DNA from: Natronosalvus halobius
GTDB taxonomy: Archaea > Halobacteriota > Halobacteria > Halobacteriales > Natrialbaceae
DNA length: 64,000 nt
Direction: 5' to 3'
Assembly (NCBI RefSeq): GCF_024138145.1
Contig: NZ_CP099997.1
Span: 2,232,001 to 2,296,000, forward strand
Of this stretch, positions 25,605 through 33,601 are shown piece after piece. The notes under the pieces are model-generated. The model was not told the DNA's origin. It made no database searches and saw only the letters and a list, made by a program, of their open reading frames with translations. The stretch's first letter is position 1, and every line of letters begins with the position of its first letter. The position numbers and the translations under genes are program-made.

Positions 25605-26941
25605 TCCGCGCGGGCGTCGTTTCCGGAATGCGGGTGACCCACGAGAGCGGCGGCATCGACGACATCGCCGCCGCCAGCCCCGAGAGACAGCGACTGGCCG
25701 TGAGCACCCTGGTGTCCGCCCCAAACGTCGAAGAGGCGTACGTCCTCTCGACGTGTAATCGGGTCGAAGCCTACGTCGTCACCGCCGACCCGGCCGACGG
25801 ACGGGCAGCCCTCGAGGCGTTCTTCGAGGGCGTCGATGCGGATGCGATCATCGCGAGCGACCACGAGTCGAGTCTCAGACACCTCCTCCGGGTCGCCGCC
25901 GGCCTCGAGTCGGTCGTCGTCGGCGAGGACCAGATTATCGGGCAGGTTCGGACCGCCTACGAGGACGCCCGTACCGGCGGCGGCATCGGCGAGTTGCTCG
26001 AGCGAGCCGTCACCAAAGCCATCCGGGCCGGGGAACGCGCCCGCACCGAAACGGCGATCAACGAGGGCGTCGTCTCCCTGGGCTCGGCCGCGACCCGACT
26101 CGCCGCGACGGCCCTCGACCTCGAGGGCGAAACCGCCCTCGTCGTCGGTGCCGGCGAAATGGGGCAACTCGCCGCTCGCAGCCTCGCCGATTCAGGCGTC
26201 GGCGAGGTCGTCGTCGCCAACCGAACCGTCCCCCACGCCGAACACCTGGTCGACGACCTCTCAGTCGAGGGGACGGCCGTTTCCCTCGAGACGCTCGAGG
26301 CGGCCGCGTCCGACGCGGGAGTCGTCGTCGCGGCGACCGGCAGCGCCGACCCTGTCCTGGAGCCGACTCACCTTGGCGCGCGCGAGCAGGTCGTCGTCGA
26401 CCTCGGCCAGCCTCGCGACGTTCGCCCTGCCGCCGGGTCCCTCGAGACCGTGACGCTCTACGACCTGGACGACCTCGAGGAGCTCACCGCGGAAACCCGC
26501 GAGCAGCGCCTGGACGCCGCTCGCGACGTGGAAGCCATCGTCGCCGCGGAGTTCGACCACCTCTGTGCGCAGTACAAGCGTGCCCGCGCCGACGAGGTGA
26601 TTGCAGCGATGTACGAGTCCGCCGAACGCCTGAAACGACGAGAACTCGAGACGGCGCTCTCGCGACTCGAGGCGACCGACGAGGGACTCACCGACGACCA
26701 GCACGAGATCATCGAGGCGATGGCCGACGCGCTGGTCGGCCAGTTGCTCGCCCCGCCGACGAAGAGCCTGCGGGAGGCCGCCGCCGAAGACGACTGGGCG
26801 ACGATCAACACGGCCCTGCAGTTGTTCGATCCGGACTTCGGTGGCGACGAGGTCGTTACAGCCGGTGCGAGAACAGCGGCAGTCGCGAGTGAGGCGACCG
26901 CCGACCAGGACGCTTCGATCGGCGCACTCGACGACGATTGA
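25601..26941 (+). CDS. hemA: Glutamyl-tRNA reductase
   Basis: The 446-residue enzyme reduces glutamyl-tRNA(Glu) to glutamate-1-semialdehyde with NADPH, the first committed step to tetrapyrroles. The catalytic Cys52 lies in STCNRVEAY, followed by GLESVVVGEDQIIGQVR. The NADPH domain has VVGAGEMGQLAARSL. The C-terminal dimerisation helix runs AAEFDHLCAQYKRARADEVI. It starts at GTG 25601, overlapping the previous stop (GTGA), so translation is coupled. The last 30 residues are a variable acidic tail. Confidence 0.96.
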   Translation: MIRAGVVSGMRVTHESGGIDDIAAASPERQRLAVSTLVSAPNVEEAYVLSTCNRVEAYVVTADPADGRAALEAFFEGVDADAIIASDHESSLRHLLRVAAGLESVVVGEDQIIGQVRTAYEDARTGGGIGELLERAVTKAIRAGERARTETAINEGVVSLGSAATRLAATALDLEGETALVVGAGEMGQLAARSLADSGVGEVVVANRTVPHAEHLVDDLSVEGTAVSLETLEAAASDAGVVVAATGSADPVLEPTHLGAREQVVVDLGQPRDVRPAAGSLETVTLYDLDDLEELTAETREQRLDAARDVEAIVAAEFDHLCAQYKRARADEVIAAMYESAERLKRRELETALSRLEATDEGLTDDQHEIIEAMADALVGQLLAPPTKSLREAAAEDDWATINTALQLFDPDFGGDEVVTAGARTAAVASEATADQDASIGALDDD

Positions 26942-26960
26942 GGCGGTCGTCGGCACAATC

Positions 26961-26970
26961 GTTATTTCAC
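26961..26970 (+). promoter_or_regulatory. TATA-like element of the pterin dehydratase gene
   Basis: GTTATTTCAC lies 21-30 bases before ATG 26991 and suggests separate leaderless transcription from the heme genes just upstream. Confidence 0.5.
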
Positions 26971-26990
26971 TGGCTTGCGTTCGAGGGATT

Positions 26991-27272
26991 ATGGCGGACG
27001 TACTTTCCGACGACGAGATCTCGGACCGACTCCCGGAAACGTGGGACCGCGAGGGCGACGAAATCGTTCGCGTCTACGAGTTCGACGACTACCTTCGCGG
27101 CGTGAACTTCGCCCAGATGGTCGGCGAAATCGCTGAATCACAGTTCCACCACCCCGAGATAACGATCCGCTACGAGGAAGTCGAAATTCGACTCACGACC
27201 CACGACGCTGGCGGTATCACGGAGAACGACATCGAGATGGCGGAGTTGATCGAGTCCGAACACAGCGCCTGA
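26991..27272 (+). CDS. 4a-hydroxytetrahydrobiopterin dehydratase (PCD/DCoH)
   Basis: This 93-residue protein is the normal length for the family. It carries the active-site pattern FHHPEI, an aromatic Tyr after it (IRYEEV) and a later His in LTTHDAGG, as the pterin dehydratase signature requires. The reaction removes water from the 4a-carbinolamine formed by aromatic amino-acid hydroxylases. In archaea without such hydroxylases it may serve another pterin, for example in molybdopterin metabolism. The start is fixed by the TATA element and by homologous N-termini of the form MADxLSDxEI. Confidence 0.92.
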   Translation: MADVLSDDEISDRLPETWDREGDEIVRVYEFDDYLRGVNFAQMVGEIAESQFHHPEITIRYEEVEIRLTTHDAGGITENDIEMAELIESEHSA

Positions 27273-27293
27273 ACCCTGGCCCAGAGCGTAACG

Positions 27294-27710
27294 ATGGAGG
27301 CTCACTACGCGTTCCTGGTCGAAGCCAGACTCACGCCCGTCGACCCCGGGCTGACAATCGATTCGCCGGTCGTCGAGCGACGTTGTCTGCTCGCGGCACC
27401 CGAACCCGGCGACCAGGGGTGGCGGCTGTTTCGCGACCTCCTCTGGCGCGGCGAACTCGGCGACGAGCGCCACGCTCGAGCGCTGATTGCCGAGAAACTC
27501 GGGCAACCAGTCGAAGCCGTCGAGTTCCGGGCGTTCTACGCGGACGAACCCTACCTCGAGGCGCTGAAATCGGCGATCGGGGACGACCTCGAGTCGTTCA
27601 AGGCCGACGACGTCACCGAGGTCCTCTCGAAGTACTTCGGGTCGTCGCTCGAGGTTGGCGTCGATCCGATGGGCGGGCCAGATGGGTCCGGCAGGTCCGA
27701 CGCGGACTGA
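27294..27710 (+). CDS. LWR-salt family protein
   Basis: The 138-residue acidic protein contains the LWRGEL element (residues about 49-54, RDLLWRGELGDERHARAL). This, with its N-terminus MEAHYAFLVEARLTP, fits what I know as the haloarchaeal LWR-salt protein family. No catalytic motif or membrane segment is seen and the function is unknown. It follows the pterin dehydratase after 21 bases, so the two may share a transcript. Confidence 0.7.
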   Translation: MEAHYAFLVEARLTPVDPGLTIDSPVVERRCLLAAPEPGDQGWRLFRDLLWRGELGDERHARALIAEKLGQPVEAVEFRAFYADEPYLEALKSAIGDDLESFKADDVTEVLSKYFGSSLEVGVDPMGGPDGSGRSDAD

Positions 27711-27902
27711 CGCCGTCGAGTCGATCCCAAACCGGTGGCCGATGCCCTCGATCTCTCGACCGATCAATCGGTTAGCTGCGCCGTCGAACCGGCGGTTAGT
27801 CGCACCGTCGAACCACACTCGAGGTCGAGTGTGATCGTTGCCACCAGTTTCGAACCCGACCTCACCAACAGCGTTAACCCACCTGCGTGACAGAAGTCGG
27901 GT

Positions 27903-29189
27903 ATGCTCGGCTATCACCTCGCGTTTCTCCTCCTGGTCGTCGGGACGACCGCGTTCTTCAGCGCGCTCTCGGTCCTGAACGTCCGCTACGGCAAACGGGC
28001 ACTCGAGCGTGAGCGGGAGTGGGTCACCTCGCGTCTGGACTTCGACGACCTCGACCGCGTGGCTGCCTACCAGCAGGCGACAACCCAGCTCTCACAGGTT
28101 CAGACCTGGGTCACCCTCGCGCTCGTCCTCGCCGCGCTCTACTCCGGGGCGCTCGCCGCCGTCGTGGACGGACTCGAGGGACTGGGCTATGGCCCGGTCG
28201 TCACCGGCGTCGGCTTCTTCGCCGGCATGGTGGTCGTCCTGCAGGTGCTCTCGCTCCCGTTCGACGCCTACGACACGTTCGTGATCGAGGAGCGGTTCGA
28301 CTTCAACGAACAGACGCCGGCCCTGTTCGTCAAGGACCTCGTCCTCGGGACGCTCGTCGGCCTCTGCATTACCGCTGCGCTCGCCGCCGGCGTCCTCTGG
28401 TTTATCGCTACCGTCCCGACCTACTGGCCCCTCGCCGCCGTCGCCCTCTACGTCGCCTTCTCGCTCACGATGCTCGTCGTCTATCCGCGCGTGATCGCCC
28501 CGCTGTTCAACGACTTCGAGCCCATCGAGACCGGCGACCTCCGGGAAGCCGTCGAGCGCGTCTTCGACCGCGCGGGCTTCACCTGTGACGGCATCTACCT
28601 CATGGACGCGAGCAAGCGATCCTCGCACTCTAACGCCTACTTCGTCGGCTTCGGACGGACCAAACGGGTCGTTCTCTTCGACACACTGGTCGACCAGATG
28701 ACCCTCGAGCAGGTCGAGGCCGTCCTGGCTCACGAACTCGCCCACTGGAAGCGCGCGCACATCTGGAAGCAGTTCGGCGTCGGTACCCTCCGCGTGGGTG
28801 CAATGTTCGTCGCGCTCTGGGCACTCCTCCAGACCTCGTGGCTGTACGCGATGTTCGGGCTCCCGGAGACGGCCTACGTCGGGCTCGCGGTCGGCGCGCT
28901 CTGGATTCAGCCGCTGGCGAAGCTCAGCCGGCCGCTCGAGAACAAACTGTCTCTGTCCCACGAGCGAGAGGCCGACGCGTTCGCAACCGAGGTCATGGGA
29001 GGTGGCCAGCCGCTGGTCGACGGACTCTGTCGGCTGACCAGCGAGAACCTCTCGAACCCGTTTCCGCACCCGTGGTACGCGACGTTCCACTACACCCACC
29101 CGCCGATTCCCGACCGGATTCGCTACATCCAGGGCCTCGAGGACGGGTCGCCGGAATCGACAGACCCGGCCGTCGCGGACGGCGCCTGA
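27903..29189 (+). CDS. M48-family membrane metallopeptidase (Ste24/CAAX type)
   Basis: The 428-residue protein has about seven hydrophobic segments in the N-terminal half and middle. The zinc motif is HELAHWKRAH, and the third ligand Glu is in SHEREADAFATEVM. A membrane topology with HExxH on the cytoplasmic side and a C-terminal HPPIPDRIRYIQ is diagnostic for Ste24-like enzymes. In eukaryotes they trim CAAX proteins; in archaea the substrate is unknown and membrane protein quality control is the likeliest role. The start at 27903 gives a first hydrophobic segment at once (LGYHLAFLLLVVGTTAFF). Confidence 0.92.
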   Translation: MLGYHLAFLLLVVGTTAFFSALSVLNVRYGKRALEREREWVTSRLDFDDLDRVAAYQQATTQLSQVQTWVTLALVLAALYSGALAAVVDGLEGLGYGPVVTGVGFFAGMVVVLQVLSLPFDAYDTFVIEERFDFNEQTPALFVKDLVLGTLVGLCITAALAAGVLWFIATVPTYWPLAAVALYVAFSLTMLVVYPRVIAPLFNDFEPIETGDLREAVERVFDRAGFTCDGIYLMDASKRSSHSNAYFVGFGRTKRVVLFDTLVDQMTLEQVEAVLAHELAHWKRAHIWKQFGVGTLRVGAMFVALWALLQTSWLYAMFGLPETAYVGLAVGALWIQPLAKLSRPLENKLSLSHEREADAFATEVMGGGQPLVDGLCRLTSENLSNPFPHPWYATFHYTHPPIPDRIRYIQGLEDGSPESTDPAVADGA

Positions 29190-29214
29190 ACGCCACCTTC
29201 CGGCGACCGAAACC

Positions 29215-29243
29215 ATTTATGCCCGCCGATTTAAATCAGGGCA
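29215..29243 (+). promoter_or_regulatory. PadR promoter with palindromic operator candidate
   Basis: A TATA-like ATTTATG at 29215-29221 is followed by the perfect palindrome GATTTAAATC at 29228-29237. TGCCC and GGGCA arms lie on its sides (29220 and 29239). The palindrome lies between the TATA box and ATG 29246, over the expected start site, where a bound PadR dimer would block transcription. PadR proteins often repress their own genes; this site is a prediction. Confidence 0.5.
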
Positions 29244-29245
29244 TA

Positions 29246-29773
29246 ATGCGGAAAAGTGGGCCGCCAAAAGGCATCATCGCGTACCTCGTCCTCGAGTTGC
29301 TCGAGGAGAAACCCCGATACGGCTACGAAATTCTCAAGGAAATCCGTGAGATCAGCGGTGGCCACTGGGAACCGTCCTACGGGTCGGTGTATCCGATCCT
29401 CTACAAGTTCGAGGAGAAGGGATGGGCCGAGCGCATCGAACGCGAGGACGAACCCGACCGGAAGTACTTCGAACTCACCGACGATGGGCAGACCGAACTC
29501 GAGAATCGGCGAGATGACAGCGCCGAGAAGGCGCGCGATTTCGCTGACGTGATCCTTGGTTTCTTCCACGTCTACGCCGCATTCTCGACGGACGAGCGGT
29601 TCGACATTCCCGAGCTCGAGGGGCAATGGCGCTTCGACGAGACGTTCAGCGCGTGGGTCGTCGAGCAGGTGGTACGTCACCACGAGCACTACTTCGATGC
29701 GACGTTCGAGCGAATCGACGACACGCCCGAAGAGTTCTACGAGCGACAGGGAATCGACGAGTCCGACTCCTGA
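29246..29773 (+). CDS. PadR family transcriptional regulator
   Basis: The 175-residue protein has the PadR winged helix at its N-terminus: GIIAYLVLELLEEKPRYGYEI, then SYGSVYPILYKFEEKGWAER and the wing RKYFELTDDGQTELE. The C-terminal 90 residues are helical (HVYAAFSTDERFDIPELEGQ...) and should make the dimer. This is a ligand- or stress-responsive repressor family. The ATG 29246 is chosen from the promoter layout; an in-frame ATG at 29219 overlaps the TATA box itself. It follows ste24 by 56 bases and may also regulate it. Confidence 0.9.
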   Translation: MRKSGPPKGIIAYLVLELLEEKPRYGYEILKEIREISGGHWEPSYGSVYPILYKFEEKGWAERIEREDEPDRKYFELTDDGQTELENRRDDSAEKARDFADVILGFFHVYAAFSTDERFDIPELEGQWRFDETFSAWVVEQVVRHHEHYFDATFERIDDTPEEFYERQGIDESDS

Positions 29774-29805
29774 ACGTCGGACTCGAGTTCGAGGCCCTCG
29801 ACAGA

Positions 29806-31482
29806 TCACGACCTGCGTGCCTGCTCGGACGGTAGTCCCGTAATTTCGAAGCGTGCACCCTCGGTCGATCCGTCATCGAGCGAGAACGTCCATCCGTGGG
29901 CGTCGACGATCGTTCGAACGAGTTCGAGACCGTACCCCGTACCGTCGGGCGAGGTCGTGTACCCTGGATCGAAGATTGCCTCGCGCTCGGTTTCAGGGAT
30001 TCCGGTGCCGGTGTCTTCGACGAAGATTCCACCGTCGACGTCACCGACGGTTATTTCGACGTTCGGGCCGCCGTGTTCGATAGCGTTCCGCAGGAGGTTT
30101 TCGAACACGTGCTGGATCGTCGTCGGGTCGGCGTGTATCGTTCGGTCGGTCTCGACGGCGAGGGTCGCCTCCTTCCTGTCGACGGTGCTCCAGGCAGTGT
30201 CCAGCACGCTCCTTAGGGAAAGGTTCTCTCGCTCACCGACTCGGTCGCCTCGCCGGGCCAATGCGAGGATGTCGGTCACGATGCTCTCCATTCGCGAGTG
30301 TGCAATCGCGACGTTCTCGAGTGCCTCGCTGTCTGCGTCTTCGCGAGCGAGTTCGAGGTAGCCCTGGGCAACTGCCAGCGGGTTCCGGAGGTCGTGGGAA
30401 ACGGTCGCCGCGAACGCGTCCATCTGCTCGTACTGCGCCTCGAGTCGGCGCCTGGAACGTTGACTCTCGGTGACGTCGCGCAAGACGACGACCCAGCCGA
30501 CCTGTCGGTTTCCGCGTTCGAGCGGTTCGGCGAGCGGTCTGACGTATCGGATCTCGCCGTCGACGTCGATCGGAATCGGATCGTCCTCACCCGTGAGCGT
30601 TTCGAGGTCGAACGAGGGGAGCATCGACGCGAGCGGCGACCCGAAGTCGCCATCGAGGTGCTCGAGCAGCGTTCGTCCCCGCTCGTTCACGTGCACGATC
30701 CGACCGTCGGCGTCGAGGACGAACGTGCCGTCGGGCGAGTATTTGATAACCGTCGCGTAGGCGAGCGGCGGGAGCGAAAAGAGGCGGTAGCGAAAGATGG
30801 CGACTGCGAACGCGGTAGCGGCGATCGCGCCCGATATCGGGACCAGGTTTATCGTCTCGAATCCGAACGGTGGAACGCCAAATCTCGACAGAATCACGAA
30901 CACGAGTGGACTCGTGGCGCCGACGGTGAGCAGGCCCGCTTGCTGGTAATACGACGGTCCGACGCGCCTCGCCTCGAGGCCGATGACGACGATCGCGGCG
31001 ACCGTCAACACGAGGTTGTACAGGCTGAACACGTAGAATACAGGCCCGTCCTCGACGCGAACCAGGGTCAAGTCCCCTTCGATGACGTTTACGCCAGCGA
31101 TGATGGCGTCGTCGGGTCCGACGAAGAGCAACACGACGAACAGCGTCGGAATAGCCATAACGCCAGCGACGACGTCCCATCGAAGCCACCGATGGCGGTC
31201 AGTGTAGGCGAGGGCGAACAGGAACAGCAGTGGCGAGACGAGCGCCACGCCGACGTGGAGGAGCTGGTAGAACAGCAGTTTCACGTCCGGATCGGTGTGA
31301 AGCAATTTGAGGGCCGAAAATCCCGTCCACAGGAACGCACCGAGCGAGAGGCCGAAGAAGAGGACGACCGACGGGTCCGCTCCTCGGGTTCGCACGCGAA
31401 ACAGGGTGTAAACAACGATTATAAACGTAACTATCGTTGCAAAGAGAATTGGGAGTACGACTGGCGTGTATTGCCAACTCAC
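29806..31482 (-). CDS. 7TM-PAS histidine kinase
   Basis: The 558-residue membrane kinase has seven hydrophobic segments in the first 230 residues (N-terminal 7TM histidine kinase region). A PAS domain (IKYSPDGTFVLDADGRIV) follows, then HisKA with SHDLRNPLAVAQGYL. The ATPase domain has NLLRNAIEHGG, DTGTGIPETE and TGYGLELVRTI. GTG 31482 is used because it gives MSWQYTPVVLPILFA, the standard start of this haloarchaeal family; longer frames add an unconserved Cys-rich stretch. No receiver gene is adjacent. Confidence 0.9.
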   Translation of the reverse strand: MSWQYTPVVLPILFATIVTFIIVVYTLFRVRTRGADPSVVLFFGLSLGAFLWTGFSALKLLHTDPDVKLLFYQLLHVGVALVSPLLFLFALAYTDRHRWLRWDVVAGVMAIPTLFVVLLFVGPDDAIIAGVNVIEGDLTLVRVEDGPVFYVFSLYNLVLTVAAIVVIGLEARRVGPSYYQQAGLLTVGATSPLVFVILSRFGVPPFGFETINLVPISGAIAATAFAVAIFRYRLFSLPPLAYATVIKYSPDGTFVLDADGRIVHVNERGRTLLEHLDGDFGSPLASMLPSFDLETLTGEDDPIPIDVDGEIRYVRPLAEPLERGNRQVGWVVVLRDVTESQRSRRRLEAQYEQMDAFAATVSHDLRNPLAVAQGYLELAREDADSEALENVAIAHSRMESIVTDILALARRGDRVGERENLSLRSVLDTAWSTVDRKEATLAVETDRTIHADPTTIQHVFENLLRNAIEHGGPNVEITVGDVDGGIFVEDTGTGIPETEREAIFDPGYTTSPDGTGYGLELVRTIVDAHGWTFSLDDGSTEGARFEITGLPSEQARRS

Positions 31483-31883
31483 ACGACATACAGGGAAAGC
31501 GCACCACATGAGTGTATTGGCTGATTTCGGGGCGTTCAACGACAACGTGGCAGGAAAGAATCACCCCGTTGGTTTCCCTCGAGGTGGCCGATTGAGTCGT
31601 TTCGTTCCCCACCAGCTGGCTCGTGCTGGTTCTGCGAGCAAGACTCTGTGACGACTCGAATCCAACGCTAAGATGGCACGTGAGGAGATAGGTCACTCTC
31701 CTCCCCCTACCCTGCGGGCCGCTTCGGGTTCTCACACGTGCTCGGCGAGGTCGACGGCGGCCAGGCAGAGTAGTTGCGCGCACTTTACGTCGACGTCGGC
31801 TCAGTCACAATCGAATCGGACCTCGAGGGACGCTCGGGCGCCAAAAGACGTCTCGAGGCGTTCGCACGGTCAAGGGATGTCAC
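31483..31883. other. 400-base intergenic region
   Basis: Separates two histidine kinase genes on the same strand. Short frames on the plus strand look like antisense composition only. No RNA gene, repeat or promoter beyond weak A+T stretches was recognised. Confidence 0.5.
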
Positions 31884-33020
31884 TTATGCCGCGATCGGTT
31901 CAGGCACCGTCTCGTCGTCCGACGATTCCGTGCGCGGGAGATCAATCGTGAACTGGCTTCCGTCGGGTCCCGTCTCCGTAACCTCGACGGTGCCGCCGTA
32001 GGTACTGACCAGTTCGTCGACAAGGTACAACCCCAGCCCGTGGGTGGTCCCTCGTCCTTTCTCCCGCTCGAAGAGCGAGTCGATCGCGTCCGGCCGAATC
32101 CCCGGCCCGTTGTCTTCGATCTGAACGCGGACGGTGTCGTCCATTCGTTCAGCACTGACGCTCACGGTCGGGGTGTTGGCGTCGTTGTGCGTGACCGCGT
32201 TCGAGAGCACGTTCCCGAAGATGCGAGGCAACAATTCGTCGGCTTGGACGACGAGTTCGTCCGGGACGTCCGTCCGAACCTCGACGTCGCCATATCGGTT
32301 CGTGAGCTTGGCCACTTCCTCGGCCAGAACTCGAGTGAGGTCCACCGGATACAGCTCGTGCGTCCCCGAGGCCGTCTCCAGGAGGACGCGAACGTCGGCG
32401 ATGACCGTGCTCATCTCGTTTGCCTCCTCGTGGATGATCGTAGCGTGCTTCCTGTACTCTGGATCCAGTTCCGACTCCGCTTCCAGGATCTGTGTCGCGT
32501 ATCCGTCGATGATGTTCGCGGAGTTGAGCACTTCGTGTCTGAGCACGCTGTTCAGGTAGTCGAGCATCGTCCGTTGCTCCTCGAGTTGTTCGGATCGGAC
32601 CGTCGCTCGCTCGGCGGTGATCGCCTGATCGATGGCCCGTCCTTCGAGGACGCCGAGGAGCAGTCCGACACCGGCGCCGAAGGCGACCGCCCACCGCGTC
32701 CAGCCCACCACGATGCCCCACGATTCGGTTGGCATGACGGCCATGAATCCGACGTTGAGTAGCGTGAACGTGACGAGTCCGCCGATCCACCACCAGGCGA
32801 TGCGGGGATACCGACGGGACGACACCTGGACTCCTTCCAGCCAGTACCCGCCGTAGATAATCCCGATTGCGGCGATAGCGGTCGAGGCCGCGCCCATCAC
32901 GAAGGCGCCGTTGACGAGGACGTTCGCACCGAGAACCCAGTGTGTCAGTACCTCCCCGGCCTGGACGGCGAGTAACAGGACGCCAAACCACCGTAACAGA
33001 CAGGGGAGTTTCTCGTGCAT
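31884..33020 (-). CDS. Membrane histidine kinase, short type
   Basis: The 378-residue protein starts with a hydrophobic region of four to five segments (residues about 5-135). A coiled linker (ITAERATVRSEQLEEQR) leads to a HisKA-like dimer helix with the His in SVLRHEVLNSANIIDGYA. The ATPase domain has NVLSNAVTHND, EDNGPGIRPD and THGLGLYLVDEL. The phospho-His segment RHEVLN matches a haloarchaeal subgroup distinct from the SHDLRN type upstream. There is no PAS domain. The next gene downstream is the 7TM kinase in the same orientation, 400 bases on. Confidence 0.88.
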   Translation of the reverse strand: MHEKLPCLLRWFGVLLLAVQAGEVLTHWVLGANVLVNGAFVMGAASTAIAAIGIIYGGYWLEGVQVSSRRYPRIAWWWIGGLVTFTLLNVGFMAVMPTESWGIVVGWTRWAVAFGAGVGLLLGVLEGRAIDQAITAERATVRSEQLEEQRTMLDYLNSVLRHEVLNSANIIDGYATQILEAESELDPEYRKHATIIHEEANEMSTVIADVRVLLETASGTHELYPVDLTRVLAEEVAKLTNRYGDVEVRTDVPDELVVQADELLPRIFGNVLSNAVTHNDANTPTVSVSAERMDDTVRVQIEDNGPGIRPDAIDSLFEREKGRGTTHGLGLYLVDELVSTYGGTVEVTETGPDGSQFTIDLPRTESSDDETVPEPIAA

Positions 33021-33562
33021 ACCGTATCTGTCTCTGAACTGGCGGCGGCATTATTAAGGGATGTGGCCAACCCATTCGATGACCGACACTTGTCCGATCG
33101 CGCGATGGGGCGCGTACGTCCGCGTCGTGCAGTTCTCGACTGAACCCGTTCGATTATTATCAATTATACAGATACGTCATGGAACTCGAGGCGATTCGGG
33201 AGATTGACCTCGATCGGCAACGATTCGCGTTCGGATACGGGTTCTTTACCGTTCCGCAGTGCGTCGAGCCAGTCGCTCGCGGCTCAGTCGTGTCGAAACC
33301 AACGACGGACGTCGTTTCACTCGCCCTTCGTGATTTCGGCATACCTTCGTTTCACTCAGTCGTGCCGAAACGACCGCTGCCCCGTAAACACCATCCTGCA
33401 TCCACCTTTTTCTCGACGGGTTCTCTTCGATCACCCGTCTCCAAAAAAATCTGGACCAAAAACCGCTCGTTCGCGTTGCTCACTCGCGGTTCAGTCGTGT
33501 CGAAACCAACGACGGACGTCGCTTCGCTCATCCTTCGTGATTTCGGCATACCTTCGTTTCAC
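33021..33562. other. Intergenic region with a duplicated purine-gene tail
   Basis: A TATA-like ATTATTATCAATTATAC near 33152-33168 precedes ATG 33179. The frame starting there runs through the repeat and into antisense of the purine gene, so at most the first 30 or so codons (MELEAIREIDLDRQRF...) could be a gene remnant. The rest of the region is the first copy of the direct repeat listed next and the spacer between the two copies. Confidence 0.5.
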
Positions 33563-33601
33563 TCAGTCGTGCCGAAACGACCGCTGCCCCGTAAACACCA
33601 T
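33276..33601. repeat. Pair of 119-bp direct repeats at the purine fusion gene's 3' end
   Basis: Copies at 33276-33394 and 33483-33601, offset 207 bases, differ at about five positions. The second copy contains the last codons and stop of the PurN-PurH fusion gene (FTGQRSFRHD). The first copy repeats those codons and the downstream flank. It therefore looks like a local tandem duplication of the gene end, or a small repeat family that uses it. Confidence 0.9.
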
